Assembly: GCF_025452195.1 (NCBI RefSeq)
Contig: NZ_CP104972.1
Location: 558,001-622,000, forward strand
DNA length: 64,000 bases
Origin: Phyllobacterium zundukense
GTDB taxonomy: Bacteria; Pseudomonadota; Alphaproteobacteria; Rhizobiales; Rhizobiaceae
Direction of reading: 5' to 3'
Every line of letters begins with the position of its first letter. Positions within the stretch are counted from its first letter, which is position 1. Below the pieces are notes generated by a model. It saw only the letters and a program-made list of their open reading frames with translations, was not told the origin of the DNA and searched no databases. Shown here one piece after another: positions 1-9,123 of the stretch. A program made the translations under genes and the position numbers.

Positions 1-79
1 GCACGCAATCCACGCTGTTTCCATCCGTCATCCATCCGCCCCCGGATTCTGCCGGGAGCGGGGCTTCGAAGTGCATCAA

Positions 80-439
80 CTACTCACAGTATCTGGTAGG
101 AGAATTGCCAAAGTGCGGATATTCGCAGGATCCGTAATTATCGTCACGGTTGAAATCCCTAAGGTGATCCCTGCGGTCGCCAAAGCGATCATGGCTCACC
201 GCAACCGCGCGGGCACCGAAGACGCCACCGGTTCCGAAGATCCCGCCCTCTCGGGAGCCATGGTCCCTGCCGCCGAAACTATGATCGCCGCCGCCCAAAC
301 CACGGCCGATACCACCGTGGTCCCCGCTACGGCCACCGCCATCATGGTCACCGCCGCGCGCCATCGATTCAGTTACCGAGCCGGCGGCCATCATTGCGCC
401 CAAAGCTGCTATCGCCAAGATAGTTGCTGATCTTTTCAT
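80..439 (-). CDS. Secreted Gly/His/Asp-rich small protein, function unknown
   Basis: The 119-residue product begins with a lysine/arginine pair and a hydrophobic stretch (residues 2-22), a convincing Sec signal peptide with likely cleavage near Ala27. The mature part is low complexity, with repeated Gly-Gly-Asp-His and Arg-Asp-His units and two Cys near the C terminus. Such His/Asp-rich secreted proteins could bind metal, but I do not recognise a family. The start at 439 has a GGAG-type ribosome binding site, and that site overlaps one arm of the inverted repeat at 449-494. A plus-strand frame of equal length overlaps it and is a shadow. The gene lies alone beside IS relics. Confidence 0.75.
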   Translation of the reverse strand: MKRSATILAIAALGAMMAAGSVTESMARGGDHDGGGRSGDHGGIGRGLGGGDHSFGGRDHGSREGGIFGTGGVFGARAVAVSHDRFGDRRDHLRDFNRDDNYGSCEYPHFGNSPTRYCE

Positions 440-448
440 GATTTCACT

Positions 449-494
449 CCTAAGTTACAAAAGCCTACCGCTTGGAAGGTTTTTGTAACTTAGG
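449..494. promoter_or_regulatory. 18-bp inverted repeat overlapping the ribosome binding site of the secreted Gly/His protein
   Basis: The arms at 449-466 and 477-494 match at 17 of 18 positions (core CCTAAGTTACAAAA) around a 10-base loop. In the minus-strand transcript the arm nearest the gene contains the AGG of the Shine-Dalgarno sequence, so the hairpin could hide the ribosome binding site. It could instead be an operator or a scar of a mobile element. The geometry is seen; the regulatory role is inferred. Confidence 0.5.
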
Positions 495-739
495 AGGACC
501 AAGTTGTTCACTATATTATACATTGGTTTATGCATGTAGTCTTATGGTTCTGGTTCATCACCCACGTGGATATTGTGATCAGCTTGGGTACTTGGATGCT
601 TGTTGGACAGTTCAACGACATGATGATGGGGTGCCTGCGACTGGCGCATACAGCCGTTTCCCCATCTGGTGGCCACACGTCCGTTTGCGGGCGCAAAAGT
701 CGACATGAAGGAGCGCCTCGAGGCGTGTTTCGAATGTCG

Positions 740-905
740 GCTCCAGACGAGATGGGATGGTTGCCACCCTCCCCTGGCGGCATCGCAATATGCCAATATT
801 GTGGTGCGTGAACCTACAAAGCGGAGAAAGCGGCAAAATGAACGATACAATGATTGGTGTGGACCTGGCAAAGAGTGTTCTGCAGCTCCACGGTGCGTTC
901 AAAAA
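740..905 (+). mobile_element. IS110-family left-end remnant (copy 1)
   Basis: About 150 bases closely match 44286-44439, including a shared non-coding leader and the first codons of an IS110-type transposase (frame start at 838, reading MNDTMIGVDLAKSVLQLHGA). The motif GVDLAKSV is the first acidic motif of the DEDD transposase domain. Similarity stops after about 22 residues and the frame runs into an IS66 relic, so this is a broken end only. Confidence 0.7.
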
Positions 906-924
906 AGCTGCCCCGCTCCCAGCG

Positions 925-1064
925 CGGCGGCCATCTTCTCGCTCATTGAAACAGCAAAGCTCGGGGATCGTGACCCCGAAGCATGGCTCCGTGACGTCCT
1001 CACCCGCATCGCCGATCACCCGATCGACAGGATCGATGAGCTCCAGCTACCCTTTCTAGGGTGA
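925..1064 (+). pseudogene. IS66-family transposase C-terminal remnant
   Basis: The frame contains IFSLIETAKL, then DPEAWLRDVL and RIADHPIDRIDEL, the conserved tail of IS66 TnpC transposases. Only about 45 residues survive. It follows the IS110 fragment directly and ends beside the 3' end of the receptor-like gene on the other strand. It is non-functional, and marks a junction between two unrelated insertion sequences. Confidence 0.75.
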
Positions 1065-2138
1065 CTCGCCAAAGTATTTGGCGTGCAGCTCCTCCACGAG
1101 ACCGCGCTCATGAGCGCCTATGAGTTCAACGGTCAGCCGCCTTGTAGAGGAACTGTTGAGAGGAAGCCCGAAGCCGTATTTGTCCGGCTCGAAGACGCCG
1201 CCGATGACATCGACCCTTTGTTCAGGGTGTCTGTGGGCATAATATTCCAGCACCGGGGCATCGCCGATGATCGCTGTGATACCACCGTCGAGCAAAGCTG
1301 CCACGGCAGCATCAATGTCCGGGAATGAATGCAACTCCAGCCCGGAGTTGCGGGCAAAATCCTCCGACACACTCCCGGTGAAAACCCCGACAGCCTTGCC
1401 AGGAAGATCGGAAAGGCTGTTGATTTGATTGGTCAGCGAGAGCGTGGTCATTACTGTCGCCACGGAGGACGTAACAAACGCCAGCACGGCAATCCCGCAT
1501 ACGAGCCACAAACCCTGCCAGATCCGCCCAACCCACCCAAAAACATTCTTTCGGCCGGTTGGTTTGCCAGCAGCAATCGACATGACCGAGAAGAAGCTTT
1601 CTGCTATGCCGTCACGCCACCGGCGTGGAAAGTCGGGGGCAAACCTTCGGTCCAAGAGGGTCAGCAGTCCTGTCGCCGCGGCGACGACAAAGGCAATCCA
1701 TGCATAGGCGCGAAGGAACCCTGAGTCTCTCAATCCTGTGACAACCTCCAGAAACCCCGTGCCCTGGCGTTCGTTGACCATGATCCTCAGTCCAGCGTCG
1801 AACCACGGATAGGTGAAGTCCATCCGCTGTGCCCGGTCTTGCGTAATGGTGAGATTGGTGACGGCAACATCGACGTCGCTGTTCGCAGTGGCATCGAGCA
1901 GGGCGCGGACCGTCGGGAACGATATGTAGTCGGTCTGAAGGCCTTGCGCCCTTGCAAGCGACTCCCAAAGCTCGACTGCCATTCCTGTGAATTGGTCCTT
2001 CTCCTGGATGACAAATGGCGGGCTCACATAGAGCCCAACCCTGACCGGTTGTTTGGCTTGAGGCATCTCTTGCGCAAATGGATTGCCCACGGACAGAAGG
2101 ATGCATAACATGCCCAGGGAGAGAGCATTCTTTGACAT
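1056..2138 (-). CDS. Prokaryotic ionotropic-receptor-like protein (periplasmic solute-binding domain split by a channel-like membrane segment)
   Basis: The 360-residue protein starts at 2138 (AGGAG ribosome binding site 7 bases upstream); a longer in-frame reading would run into an IS3 relic. A signal peptide (about 1-25) precedes lobe 1 of an SBP_bac_3 amino-acid-binding domain (RVGLYVSPPFV, MAVELWESLA, DVAVTNLTIT, RMDFTYPWF). Two hydrophobic segments follow (about 130-152 and 192-220) with a re-entrant-like stretch between them (SFFSVMSIAAGKPTGRK). The rest of the binding domain then resumes (GKAVGVFTGSVSEDF, GGITAIIGDAPVLEYY). This S1-M1-P-M2-S2 order is that of bacterial GluR0-type receptors. 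No TVGYG potassium filter is visible, so ion selectivity is unknown. Ligand is probably an amino acid, by family. Confidence 0.8.
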   Translation of the reverse strand: MSKNALSLGMLCILLSVGNPFAQEMPQAKQPVRVGLYVSPPFVIQEKDQFTGMAVELWESLARAQGLQTDYISFPTVRALLDATANSDVDVAVTNLTITQDRAQRMDFTYPWFDAGLRIMVNERQGTGFLEVVTGLRDSGFLRAYAWIAFVVAAATGLLTLLDRRFAPDFPRRWRDGIAESFFSVMSIAAGKPTGRKNVFGWVGRIWQGLWLVCGIAVLAFVTSSVATVMTTLSLTNQINSLSDLPGKAVGVFTGSVSEDFARNSGLELHSFPDIDAAVAALLDGGITAIIGDAPVLEYYAHRHPEQRVDVIGGVFEPDKYGFGLPLNSSSTRRLTVELIGAHERGLVEELHAKYFGESP

Positions 2139-2149
2139 GAAAAACTCCT

Positions 2150-2400
2150 GCTTGCAGCGTCTCACGTCCTTCGCCGCGTCAGCCTGTTGATTTTCCAGTG
2201 AGAACTGACCCCGATATGAAGTGTCCATCGGGGCTCGACCAGATGGCGTTTCAAGCGCCTGCCGGGCACGTTGGTTTTCAATTCCTCGGGCGATCAAATG
2301 GCCGCCAAGAGCAGAATGAAGCCGTTTGGCATTGTAGATTTGATCTATGAACCTTGGCAACCTCTCGGTTACGTCGACGAACGTTTCGTATCCGGCAAAA
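2150..2400 (-). pseudogene. IS3-family transposase (OrfB) C-terminal remnant
   Basis: The reverse frame reads ETFVDVTERLPRFIDQIYNA followed by KRLHSALG, the typical end of the rve integrase domain of IS3-family OrfB. It continues a few dozen residues to the element's tail just upstream of the receptor-like gene. There is no catalytic core, so it is a dead fragment. It may have altered the promoter of the gene at 2138. Confidence 0.75.
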
Positions 2401-2526
2401 GAGTCTCTTAGACCTTTAGTCCTGAAGGAATGCCACTGTCAGATCGCATTGGCTTGTATTCAGCCCAGCGGTCGCCCTCCAGTATGATAGACTGCTGCTG
2501 TGTCTAAAGCCTTCGAGGGGCCATCA

Positions 2527-2754
2527 ATGACGATCGTTACTTGCCCTGTTTCAGACGAGCCGGTTAAGGCTCTCCCGAGCGATGGAGACTTTGCTGAATT
2601 TGTCTGCCCGAGTTGCGGGCGATTTCGGATATCTCGGACAGCGCTCAGGCTCATTAAAAATCTTTCACGAAGAAGGCGCGAAAGCTTGCTGAATAAAGCG
2701 AGGAGCGACGCCCAAGGTGGTGATGGCGTCCCCTTCATCAGAAACATTTACTAG
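2527..2754 (+). CDS. Small CxxC-containing hypothetical protein
   Basis: The 75-residue product has Cys residues at TCPV near the N terminus and at FVCPSCGRFRIS about 30 residues later. This suggests a single zinc-ribbon-like knuckle, followed by a basic helix (NLSRRRRESLLNKARS). I chose ATG 2527 because GAGGGG lies 8 bases upstream; an in-frame GTG exists at 2500. No family was recognised. The arrangement would fit a small nucleic-acid-binding protein, which is inference only. Confidence 0.55.
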   Translation: MTIVTCPVSDEPVKALPSDGDFAEFVCPSCGRFRISRTALRLIKNLSRRRRESLLNKARSDAQGGDGVPFIRNIY

Positions 2755-3195
2755 CGCAGCAATAAAGCCTGACATGTTGATTCCAGGAGCATCGTGATGT
2801 TCAACCCCGATGCAAAAGTACGCCTATCATCCCAGACGTGATTTTAACCAGCACAGTCAAAACGTTCGACAATGCCAAGGATGCGCTTGCCGCGATGTTC
2901 TTCCTCTGTGACGACGGCAGGGTCCGGACCAGACTGCGTCGATGACTGTATTGTCATGGATAGCCGCCAGGCCCGTATCGAAGTCAGTCGGCGCGGTTCT
3001 CCTCCCATTTATCCGCGCTGCCTGTTTTCTCTGAAGGTTTACCTTCACAATTGAAGCCGGGTTTTTTTGTTCGGCCCTTTTTTGTGCAAAGCATGTGTAA
3101 TCGGGCGGTCTCAAAAGGGGCGAGCTCCCGGCTTGGCAGGAGCCATGCGCTCCTGCTTGTCGGCGCTGACTTCGGCTGACGCCGCGGCGCCGTGG
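2755..3195. other. No supportable gene (about 440 bases)
   Basis: Only short overlapping frames with no recognisable motif or good ribosome binding site were seen. The stretch separates the small CxxC protein from the convergent DUF2161 gene. Confidence 0.5.
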
Positions 3196-3864
3196 CTACA
3201 ACTTTCCCTGCACATCGGACTGCGGCCAACGCTGCAGCGCGATGCGGCCAGCTTCTGTCAACGCATAGACGCCCCTATCAAGGCGCTCAAACCAGCCATA
3301 AACATTCGAAAGCAATATCTTGCCCACGTCCGGTATGTCGGTTCTAACATCACGCACGCGCAGCGGTCCTGCCGTCAGCGTTGCCGCGCAGGCGAGTGCC
3401 TGCTGTCGATATGCCGTCATGATCGGCGTGCGGCTACTACCACCAAGCGCCGGATCCCCGCGCCGTTTCTGGTGTTCGCGCATTAGTTTGGAACGCCGTT
3501 TTGGATCGGTCCGCGGCATTGGTGATACCGAAGCAACGATGACGCTGACCTCGCCGGCATCTGAAATGCCCAGCATGCCAACGCCCAGCCTGCGGCAGAG
3601 GTTGCGGTAGCGTTTGTCGGCTTCACGACCTCTGCCCTTGGACGATATCCTGGCAGCGATCCAGATCTCGTCTGAAATGTTCGCCCGGTCGACCGCCTGC
3701 AAAATGAGCTCCAGATTGAAACTCAATTTTAGCTCGCCGACCACGACAACAGACGGATCGTCATTACTGAGGCCGACAAGATCGCAGCCGCCAACCTCGC
3801 CTTTGGCGACGTAACCTGCCTTTTCAAGAAAGCTTTTTACCGGCAGATAGAGCGAAGTTTCCAT
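3196..3864 (-). CDS. DUF2161-family putative PD-(D/E)XK phosphodiesterase
   Basis: The 222-residue protein begins METSLYLPVKSFLEKAGYVA and has a nuclease-fold core: D at GGCDLVGL, then VVVVGELKLSFNLELILQAV, where GELK supplies the E-x-K of a PD-(D/E)XK site. A downstream winged-helix-like region (about 150-215, including VYGWFERLDRGVYALTEAGR) resembles the C-terminal domain of the family. The length is usual. No neighbours suggest a restriction or repair operon, so the substrate is unknown. The family assignment is good; nuclease activity is inferred from the motif. Confidence 0.8.
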   Translation of the reverse strand: METSLYLPVKSFLEKAGYVAKGEVGGCDLVGLSNDDPSVVVVGELKLSFNLELILQAVDRANISDEIWIAARISSKGRGREADKRYRNLCRRLGVGMLGISDAGEVSVIVASVSPMPRTDPKRRSKLMREHQKRRGDPALGGSSRTPIMTAYRQQALACAATLTAGPLRVRDVRTDIPDVGKILLSNVYGWFERLDRGVYALTEAGRIALQRWPQSDVQGKL

Positions 3865-4291
3865 ATGTGCTGATTAAATCGGAGAATCGTTGCACCTTAG
3901 CTACACCGACCACACCAGACAATTTCAATTCATCTCCGATGGCGTCGCTCTCAGGCAAGTCGCCGCTGCTGGTTGTGAAATGTGTTCGCGCTGGAGGCAA
4001 TAAGGTTGGCTGAAGGATCAAAGGTTTCAAGAACGCTGATCGATTTGCCGTATGATCGAAAGAAGTTGCTCCCTGCCCTATCTGCCATAGGGAAAACCTG
4101 CGTGATCTGCGAAATAGATAACCCTGCCTCGGGAGGCGCTGTGGATCTCCAGTCCGCGGATCACCGCACCGATCAGCGGTCTGTCGAAATGTTGCAATCA
4201 AAGGCCGCACAGAAAAGCGTACTTGATCACACGCGCACACAGAAGAACGATTATGTCGGAACATCTTCATGGCAACTCCATTTGAGTTGAC
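3865..4291. other. No supportable gene; short hairpin just before the transpeptidase start
   Basis: A plus-strand frame (3982-4290) shows no recognisable motif. At 4272-4288 a short inverted repeat CAACTC-cattt-GAGTTG lies 3 bases before the transpeptidase start codon. No clear promoter is visible. Confidence 0.4.
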
Positions 4292-5269
4292 ATGAAGACT
4301 TTTGTTGGAATGTCCACGATCTTCCTGATCGTTTCCGTCATCGTCGCTGAAGCCGCAGAGGTCAAACCCGACGCGATCAATGCTGCATCCCTGTCCACAA
4401 TCCCGGCGGAGCGCTCTTCCAAACCATCAGCGGATCCCGACCCTGCGATCGTCCGCCTTCAGGTTCTCCTCGACCGCGCGGGCGCATCGCCAGGCGTGAT
4501 CGACGGCATTTATGGAAACAATGTTACCAAGGCGGTGGTCAGTTTCGAAAAGATGATGGAGATGCCCCAGGACGGCACAATCGACCCCGATGTCATCAGC
4601 AGGCTGGAGACGGGTGGCCCGATTATCGGCACCTACACGGTCACGGCGGACGACGCGAAAGGCCTCGTGGATCATATTCCCGCAGACTACGGTGAAAAGG
4701 CGAAGATGCCCGGCTTGGGTTATACCAGCGTCGCCGAAGGGCTTTCAGAGCGGTTCCACATGCATATCGACCTGCTGACTGCGCTTAATCCAGGATCGGA
4801 TTTCGTCCCTGGCGAGACGGTCCAGGTAGCGCGACCGGGTCCCCCGCGCCAGGGAAAGGTGGCCCGCATCGAAGCCGACAAGACGGCCGGGCAGGTCACG
4901 GCTTACGATCATCGCGATGACATTTTAGCGGCATATCCCGCGACAGTTGGCAGCGAGGACAATCCTTCTCCCGGGGGAACGCACAAGGTAAAGGGCGTCG
5001 CGCGGATGCCCGTCTTTAGGTACAATCCAAAGGTCAACTTTAAGCAAGGCAAGAACGACAAGGTCCTCACTTTGCCCAAAGGCCCCAATGGACCGGTCGG
5101 AACTGTCTGGATCGATCTGACCGAGCCAACCTACGGCATTCATGGAACGCCTGATCCCGAGCTTGTCAACAAAGTCGGGTCGCATGGCTGCGTTCGTCTG
5201 ACGAACTGGGACGCAGAGGAGCTAGCTGGAATGGTGAAGCCGGGCGTCGTTGTCCGGTTCGTCAACTAA
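4292..5269 (+). CDS. L,D-transpeptidase (YkuD) with peptidoglycan-binding domain
   Basis: The 325-residue protein has a signal peptide (1-22, ending near AEA), then a PG_binding_1-type helical domain (about 50-105: VRLQVLLDRAGASPGVIDGI, then YGNNVTKAV). A LysM-like segment follows (about 145-180). The C-terminal YkuD catalytic domain ends with HGTPDP and SHGCVRLTNWDAEELAGMV; the HxnSHGCxR motif contains the catalytic Cys. It would form 3-3 cross-links in periplasmic peptidoglycan or anchor envelope proteins. The gene is monocistronic. ATG 4292 is kept because Lys2 completes the signal peptide; an internal ATG lies at 4310. Confidence 0.9.
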   Translation: MKTFVGMSTIFLIVSVIVAEAAEVKPDAINAASLSTIPAERSSKPSADPDPAIVRLQVLLDRAGASPGVIDGIYGNNVTKAVVSFEKMMEMPQDGTIDPDVISRLETGGPIIGTYTVTADDAKGLVDHIPADYGEKAKMPGLGYTSVAEGLSERFHMHIDLLTALNPGSDFVPGETVQVARPGPPRQGKVARIEADKTAGQVTAYDHRDDILAAYPATVGSEDNPSPGGTHKVKGVARMPVFRYNPKVNFKQGKNDKVLTLPKGPNGPVGTVWIDLTEPTYGIHGTPDPELVNKVGSHGCVRLTNWDAEELAGMVKPGVVVRFVN

Positions 5270-5386
5270 AGGTATTCCTCGCCGTCGATCGGGATTGGTG
5301 ATCGAACGTCTTGAGGCAATCGGAAAAACGGAGCGAAGGGCGTCAGTGTCCCCCTCTCACTCCCTCCTTCTCTCAACCACGGCCGC

Positions 5387-5617
5387 TCACCAAGGCCGGG
5401 TAATCCAAAGGGGAAAACTGGGCGCTTGCGCGCTATCGGCAAGGCCGATATCGCGAAGCATGTGATGTGACAGGTGGGAGATGTGGTTCTTCGTTTGATG
5501 GCGCCGCCAGATAGCCAGAATCAACGCATAGGCGGTGTTCCAGACGCCGAATTTTTGGCACAGTTCATCAACTGTTGCCGCAAGAGTATCAACAACGAAC
5601 GCTTGTGCTTCGCGCAT
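5387..5617 (-). CDS. DUF1127 domain-containing small protein
   Basis: The 76-residue protein carries the DUF1127 (YjiS-like) signature near its middle: AIWRRHQTKNHISHLSHHML followed by RDIGLADS. In alphaproteobacteria such short arginine-rich domains are often RNA-binding or phosphate-response regulators. The role here is unknown. The start at 5617 has AGGAA 8 bases upstream. The C-terminal tail after the motif is longer than usual. Confidence 0.8.
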   Translation of the reverse strand: MREAQAFVVDTLAATVDELCQKFGVWNTAYALILAIWRRHQTKNHISHLSHHMLRDIGLADSAQAPSFPLWITRPW

Positions 5618-6109
5618 GATTTTCCTGTCCGGTGCAACGAGGCAGCCGGTCCTCTCGAAGGTAAAAAGACGCGCGGATGCGGACGCGGAAATGCGAACAG
5701 TCGCTCCGTCAGCCAGTCACGTCAGGGAAATGGGAAATGCCAAACGGCAGAATTTCGGGGCCTAGAAGCCCTGATGCCAATGTCGGCTTGGTCGAGATGC
5801 ACATCGCATCGAAGCCAACACGGCCGTTCCACCACAGAGGCGCGTAAACATGAGAATAGGTGTCATTCACGCCTCCTCTGGGTTGATTGCGAGTGGCGTC
5901 ACGGTACACGACATTGGCTGATAAACAAGCATGCAATTTCGCTTGCAGACGTGGCGCAGGATTTCGTTGCAAAAGAGCAACACTATTTCAGATGACACTT
6001 ACGCCTTGCTTGGTCCACCCTAAGCATCCAGCCGCTACCTGGTTCGAAATGACGCTGCCGAACAAGGCGTTGCACCAAAGAGCTGGTCAAGCCCGATACA
6101 CCTTACACG
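5618..6109. other. No supportable gene (about 490 bases)
   Basis: Only unrecognisable overlapping frames were seen. The stretch lies between the DUF1127 gene and an IS6 relic and is probably decayed sequence. Confidence 0.4.
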
Positions 6110-6450
6110 TCGTATTCAGCGGGCGAACGTTGACGAATCCACGAGCAGCCGCCAACCCGAGCATCGGTCGGATGCGGTATTTGATCCTTCCATGATCCTG
6201 TTTAATGCGGTTGTTGAGATACTTACTCGACCTGGTGGTGGTGCTGGCTGAAGAAGAACTCGGCCGTGTCGCCAAGGCTGTCGATCGCCCGGACGCTTGT
6301 TGAACCGCTCATGCAATTGCGAAGAGAAGCGCAAAACCCATCTAGGGACAATCGAATGATCGAAATGGTCTTGCACTCTTCCATCATTTTCAAGTCGAGC
6401 AGAATGAGCGATCGCTCGAAATGACGCCCTTTGGACCCGCAATTCCCGAG
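6110..6450 (-). pseudogene. IS6-family transposase remnant, multiply frameshifted
   Basis: Pieces of an IS6-type DDE transposase appear in successive reverse frames: KGRHFERSLILL (N terminus), RAIDSLGDTAEFFFSQH (around the second catalytic Asp) and KYLNNRIKQDHGRIKYRIRP (the E-containing C-terminal motif). Internal deletions join them, so it is dead. Related fragments occur at 46419 and 47766. Confidence 0.75.
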
Positions 6451-6609
6451 ATAGATTGGAAACACATATTTCAGTCAAATTGTTAAAGCATTTGCGCTAG
6501 AGTCCCCTCGGGTAGGTAGCGTAGTTGCCAAACGCGCCCTGGCTATCGTCTCCGCCTCTTTTCGACTAAAGACTTTGATTTTTAACGGCCGAAATGCGAG
6601 TCCTCTTTA

Positions 6610-8844
6610 ATGACTGATATTGCCCCCACATCACCAAGATTGCTATTCAGGGCGACTTTGCCAATTTTTGCCATTGCCATGGCTGTTTGCCTTGCAATTT
6701 TCGCGTTGCTCGCATGGTCAAGTCGCATGACTGATCAGATTGCTGTTGAGCGGCAGGAACGGCTGCTCGCCTTGGTACTATCGCAGGCGCAGTTCTCGGT
6801 CGCTCATGACCAGGAAAGCGCCACCGTCTGGGATGATGCGATCCGCCAAGTCAAGAGCCCCGACAGTGCGGAGTGGCTGAACAACAATCTTGGCGGCTGG
6901 ATGACCACGTATTTTGGTCATGATGTGGTCTATCTTCTCGACGGAAAAGACAATGTTCTGTACGCCTTTGCTGATGGCAAGCAGATCGATCGCGCTGTGT
7001 ATGACAGCGTCGAGCCTAGCGTTGCGCCGCTGGCATCAAAGCTCAGGCAATCCTTGCGGCATCCCGATGCCAACGGTTATGGCGACCGGGTGTTAAGCGC
7101 CGGCGCCTCGGAGATTTTGACATTGGATAACCGGCCGGCAATCGTCAGCGTCAAGCCGATTGTCTCTGACAGCGGCAACATTTTACAGACGGTTGAGGAA
7201 ACCTACCTGCACGTTTCCGTTCGTTATCTGGACAGGAGTTTCATAGAAGACCTTGCGCGGGACTATCTTTTTGCTGGCCTGCGGTACGCCTCACAAGACA
7301 CATTGCAAGCCGGCGAGTATCATTATCCACTTCGCTCGACCACCGGGAACACCATCGGATATTTCATCTGGCAGCCGTATCGCCCCGGCTCCACGGTCAT
7401 GACGCAAATTGGCCCGGCATTTGTCGGCATTGTGCTGTTGATGTTGGGCATCATGGCGATCCTCCTGGCGGTGCTGCGCCGGAGATCCGCCAAGCTGCGC
7501 AACAGCGAAGAGCGGATGAACTTTCTCGCACTGCATGATTCCATGACAGGTCTGCCCAACCGGGCCCATTTCAACGATAAGCTCGATGAGGCACTGTCAA
7601 CCATCAGCAATGCCTCGGTGGCGGTGCTGTATCTTGATCTCGATAGATTCAAGCAGGTCAACGACACACTCGGACACCCGGTGGGTGATGAACTCATCCG
7701 GCAGTTCACCATGCGCCTGAAAGACATCATCGACCACAAGACTTTCATGGCCCGGGTCGGCGGCGATGAATTCACGATCATTGTTCCCAACTTCGGACCA
7801 CTTTCGGCGCTCGAAGCGCTTTGCGAGCAAATAATCACCGTTGTCCGGTATCCATTCGATATCGATGGAAATCATATCTTCATCGGCGTAAGCATAGGCG
7901 TCGCCACCGCGCCACTAGACGGCACTGGCGGCGGCGAGCTTGTCAGAAAAGCCGACATAGCGCTCTATCACGCAAAGACCGCCGGTCGAAGCCGGTTTGC
8001 GGTGTTTGGCAAAGAGATGGACGCCATGTTGCAGCAGCGCCGTACCCTGGAACGCGAGTTGCGTCAGGCCGTGCAGTCGCAAACCCAGATAAAGGTTGAG
8101 TATCAACCGCTTTATTCGGCCAAGGAACAGCGTATCACCGGGGTTGAAGCTCTCCTGCGTTGGCAACATCCCGAACGCGGCTGGATTTCGCCTGACGTGT
8201 TCATACCCATAGCCGAAGAAGCAGGCCTGATCGAAGCGTTGGGCGAACGCGTCCTGCAGCAGGCTTGCTCGGAATCGAGGTCATGGCCGATCCAGACCCT
8301 CGCAGTCAATGTGTCGGCAGTCGAATTGAGAAATCCGGCCTATGCCATGAAAGTTGCGAAACTGCTATTGGCAATCGGAATGGATCCTCGCCGGCTCGAG
8401 CTGGAGATTACGGAAAGTACGCTTATCGACAGCGCCGGACATTGCGAATACAACATCAGGGCGCTTCGTGCATTGGGTGTGACCATCGCGCTTGATGATT
8501 TTGGAACGGGCTTTTCGTCACTGGGACGACTGCAGCAGCTTGAAGTCGATCGCATCAAGATTGATCGAAGCTTTGTTCAGGGCTTCGGCCGCTCGGCCAA
8601 TGACGAAGATATTGTCAAAGCCATTGTTCATCTTGCCCACGCAAAAGGGCTTCGCACGACAGCCGAAGGCGTGGAAACAATCGAGCAAAGTGACTTTCTC
8701 CGCCAGATCGGCTGCGATGATCTCCAAGGCTTTCTCCTGTCCCGCCCCATGTCCCCGGTGGGTATCGAACGCCTGCTGCGCGTCTCTGGTTCACTTGATC
8801 CGCTTTTTCCAACCGCGCACGACAAAAGCGCTGAGAGCCCATGA
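6610..8844 (+). CDS. Membrane CHASE4-GGDEF-EAL cyclic-di-GMP protein
   Basis: The 744-residue protein has a transmembrane helix (about 14-36), a periplasmic CHASE4-type sensor region (about 45-260, with ATVWDDAIRQV and WMTTYFGHDVVYLLDGKDNV), and a second helix (about 265-292). A GGDEF domain (about 300-465) has RVGGDEF intact, so diguanylate cyclase activity is possible. The EAL domain (about 480-730) has GVEALLRW, NVSAVELR, DDFGTGFSSL and AEGVET, typical of active phosphodiesterases. It is probably bifunctional or switches with an unknown periplasmic ligand. The gene is monocistronic with no neighbouring biofilm genes. ATG 6610 starts cleanly before the first helix. Confidence 0.92.
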   Translation: MTDIAPTSPRLLFRATLPIFAIAMAVCLAIFALLAWSSRMTDQIAVERQERLLALVLSQAQFSVAHDQESATVWDDAIRQVKSPDSAEWLNNNLGGWMTTYFGHDVVYLLDGKDNVLYAFADGKQIDRAVYDSVEPSVAPLASKLRQSLRHPDANGYGDRVLSAGASEILTLDNRPAIVSVKPIVSDSGNILQTVEETYLHVSVRYLDRSFIEDLARDYLFAGLRYASQDTLQAGEYHYPLRSTTGNTIGYFIWQPYRPGSTVMTQIGPAFVGIVLLMLGIMAILLAVLRRRSAKLRNSEERMNFLALHDSMTGLPNRAHFNDKLDEALSTISNASVAVLYLDLDRFKQVNDTLGHPVGDELIRQFTMRLKDIIDHKTFMARVGGDEFTIIVPNFGPLSALEALCEQIITVVRYPFDIDGNHIFIGVSIGVATAPLDGTGGGELVRKADIALYHAKTAGRSRFAVFGKEMDAMLQQRRTLERELRQAVQSQTQIKVEYQPLYSAKEQRITGVEALLRWQHPERGWISPDVFIPIAEEAGLIEALGERVLQQACSESRSWPIQTLAVNVSAVELRNPAYAMKVAKLLLAIGMDPRRLELEITESTLIDSAGHCEYNIRALRALGVTIALDDFGTGFSSLGRLQQLEVDRIKIDRSFVQGFGRSANDEDIVKAIVHLAHAKGLRTTAEGVETIEQSDFLRQIGCDDLQGFLLSRPMSPVGIERLLRVSGSLDPLFPTAHDKSAESP

Positions 8845-9123
8845 GTCTGATCGTGTGAAGGGAATGGCGGAAACGGCTGCGACGATAGCGGACCTGCTAC
8901 GTCACTGAGCTGCAACCATCAGATGGCGGGACTGTTTCGCTTCATGGACGGTGGTTCTAAAATGTCCTTGTCGGTCCCACAAAGCGTGATAGCGCTCACG
9001 AGGACAGCCCGTCGAACCATTCCTCCGGTCCCGGGTTCATCCGGGTTTAACCGACCTTGATCTTTCGAATCGCCCCAGATTGACGGCGACCATAGGCTCT
9101 GCGAATTTGCTTTGGGAGAGATC

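Noticed and set aside
1056..2360. Longer start (2360) for the receptor-like protein
   Set aside because: Its first 74 residues are the tail of an IS3 transposase. ATG 2138 has a good ribosome binding site and is followed by a signal peptide.
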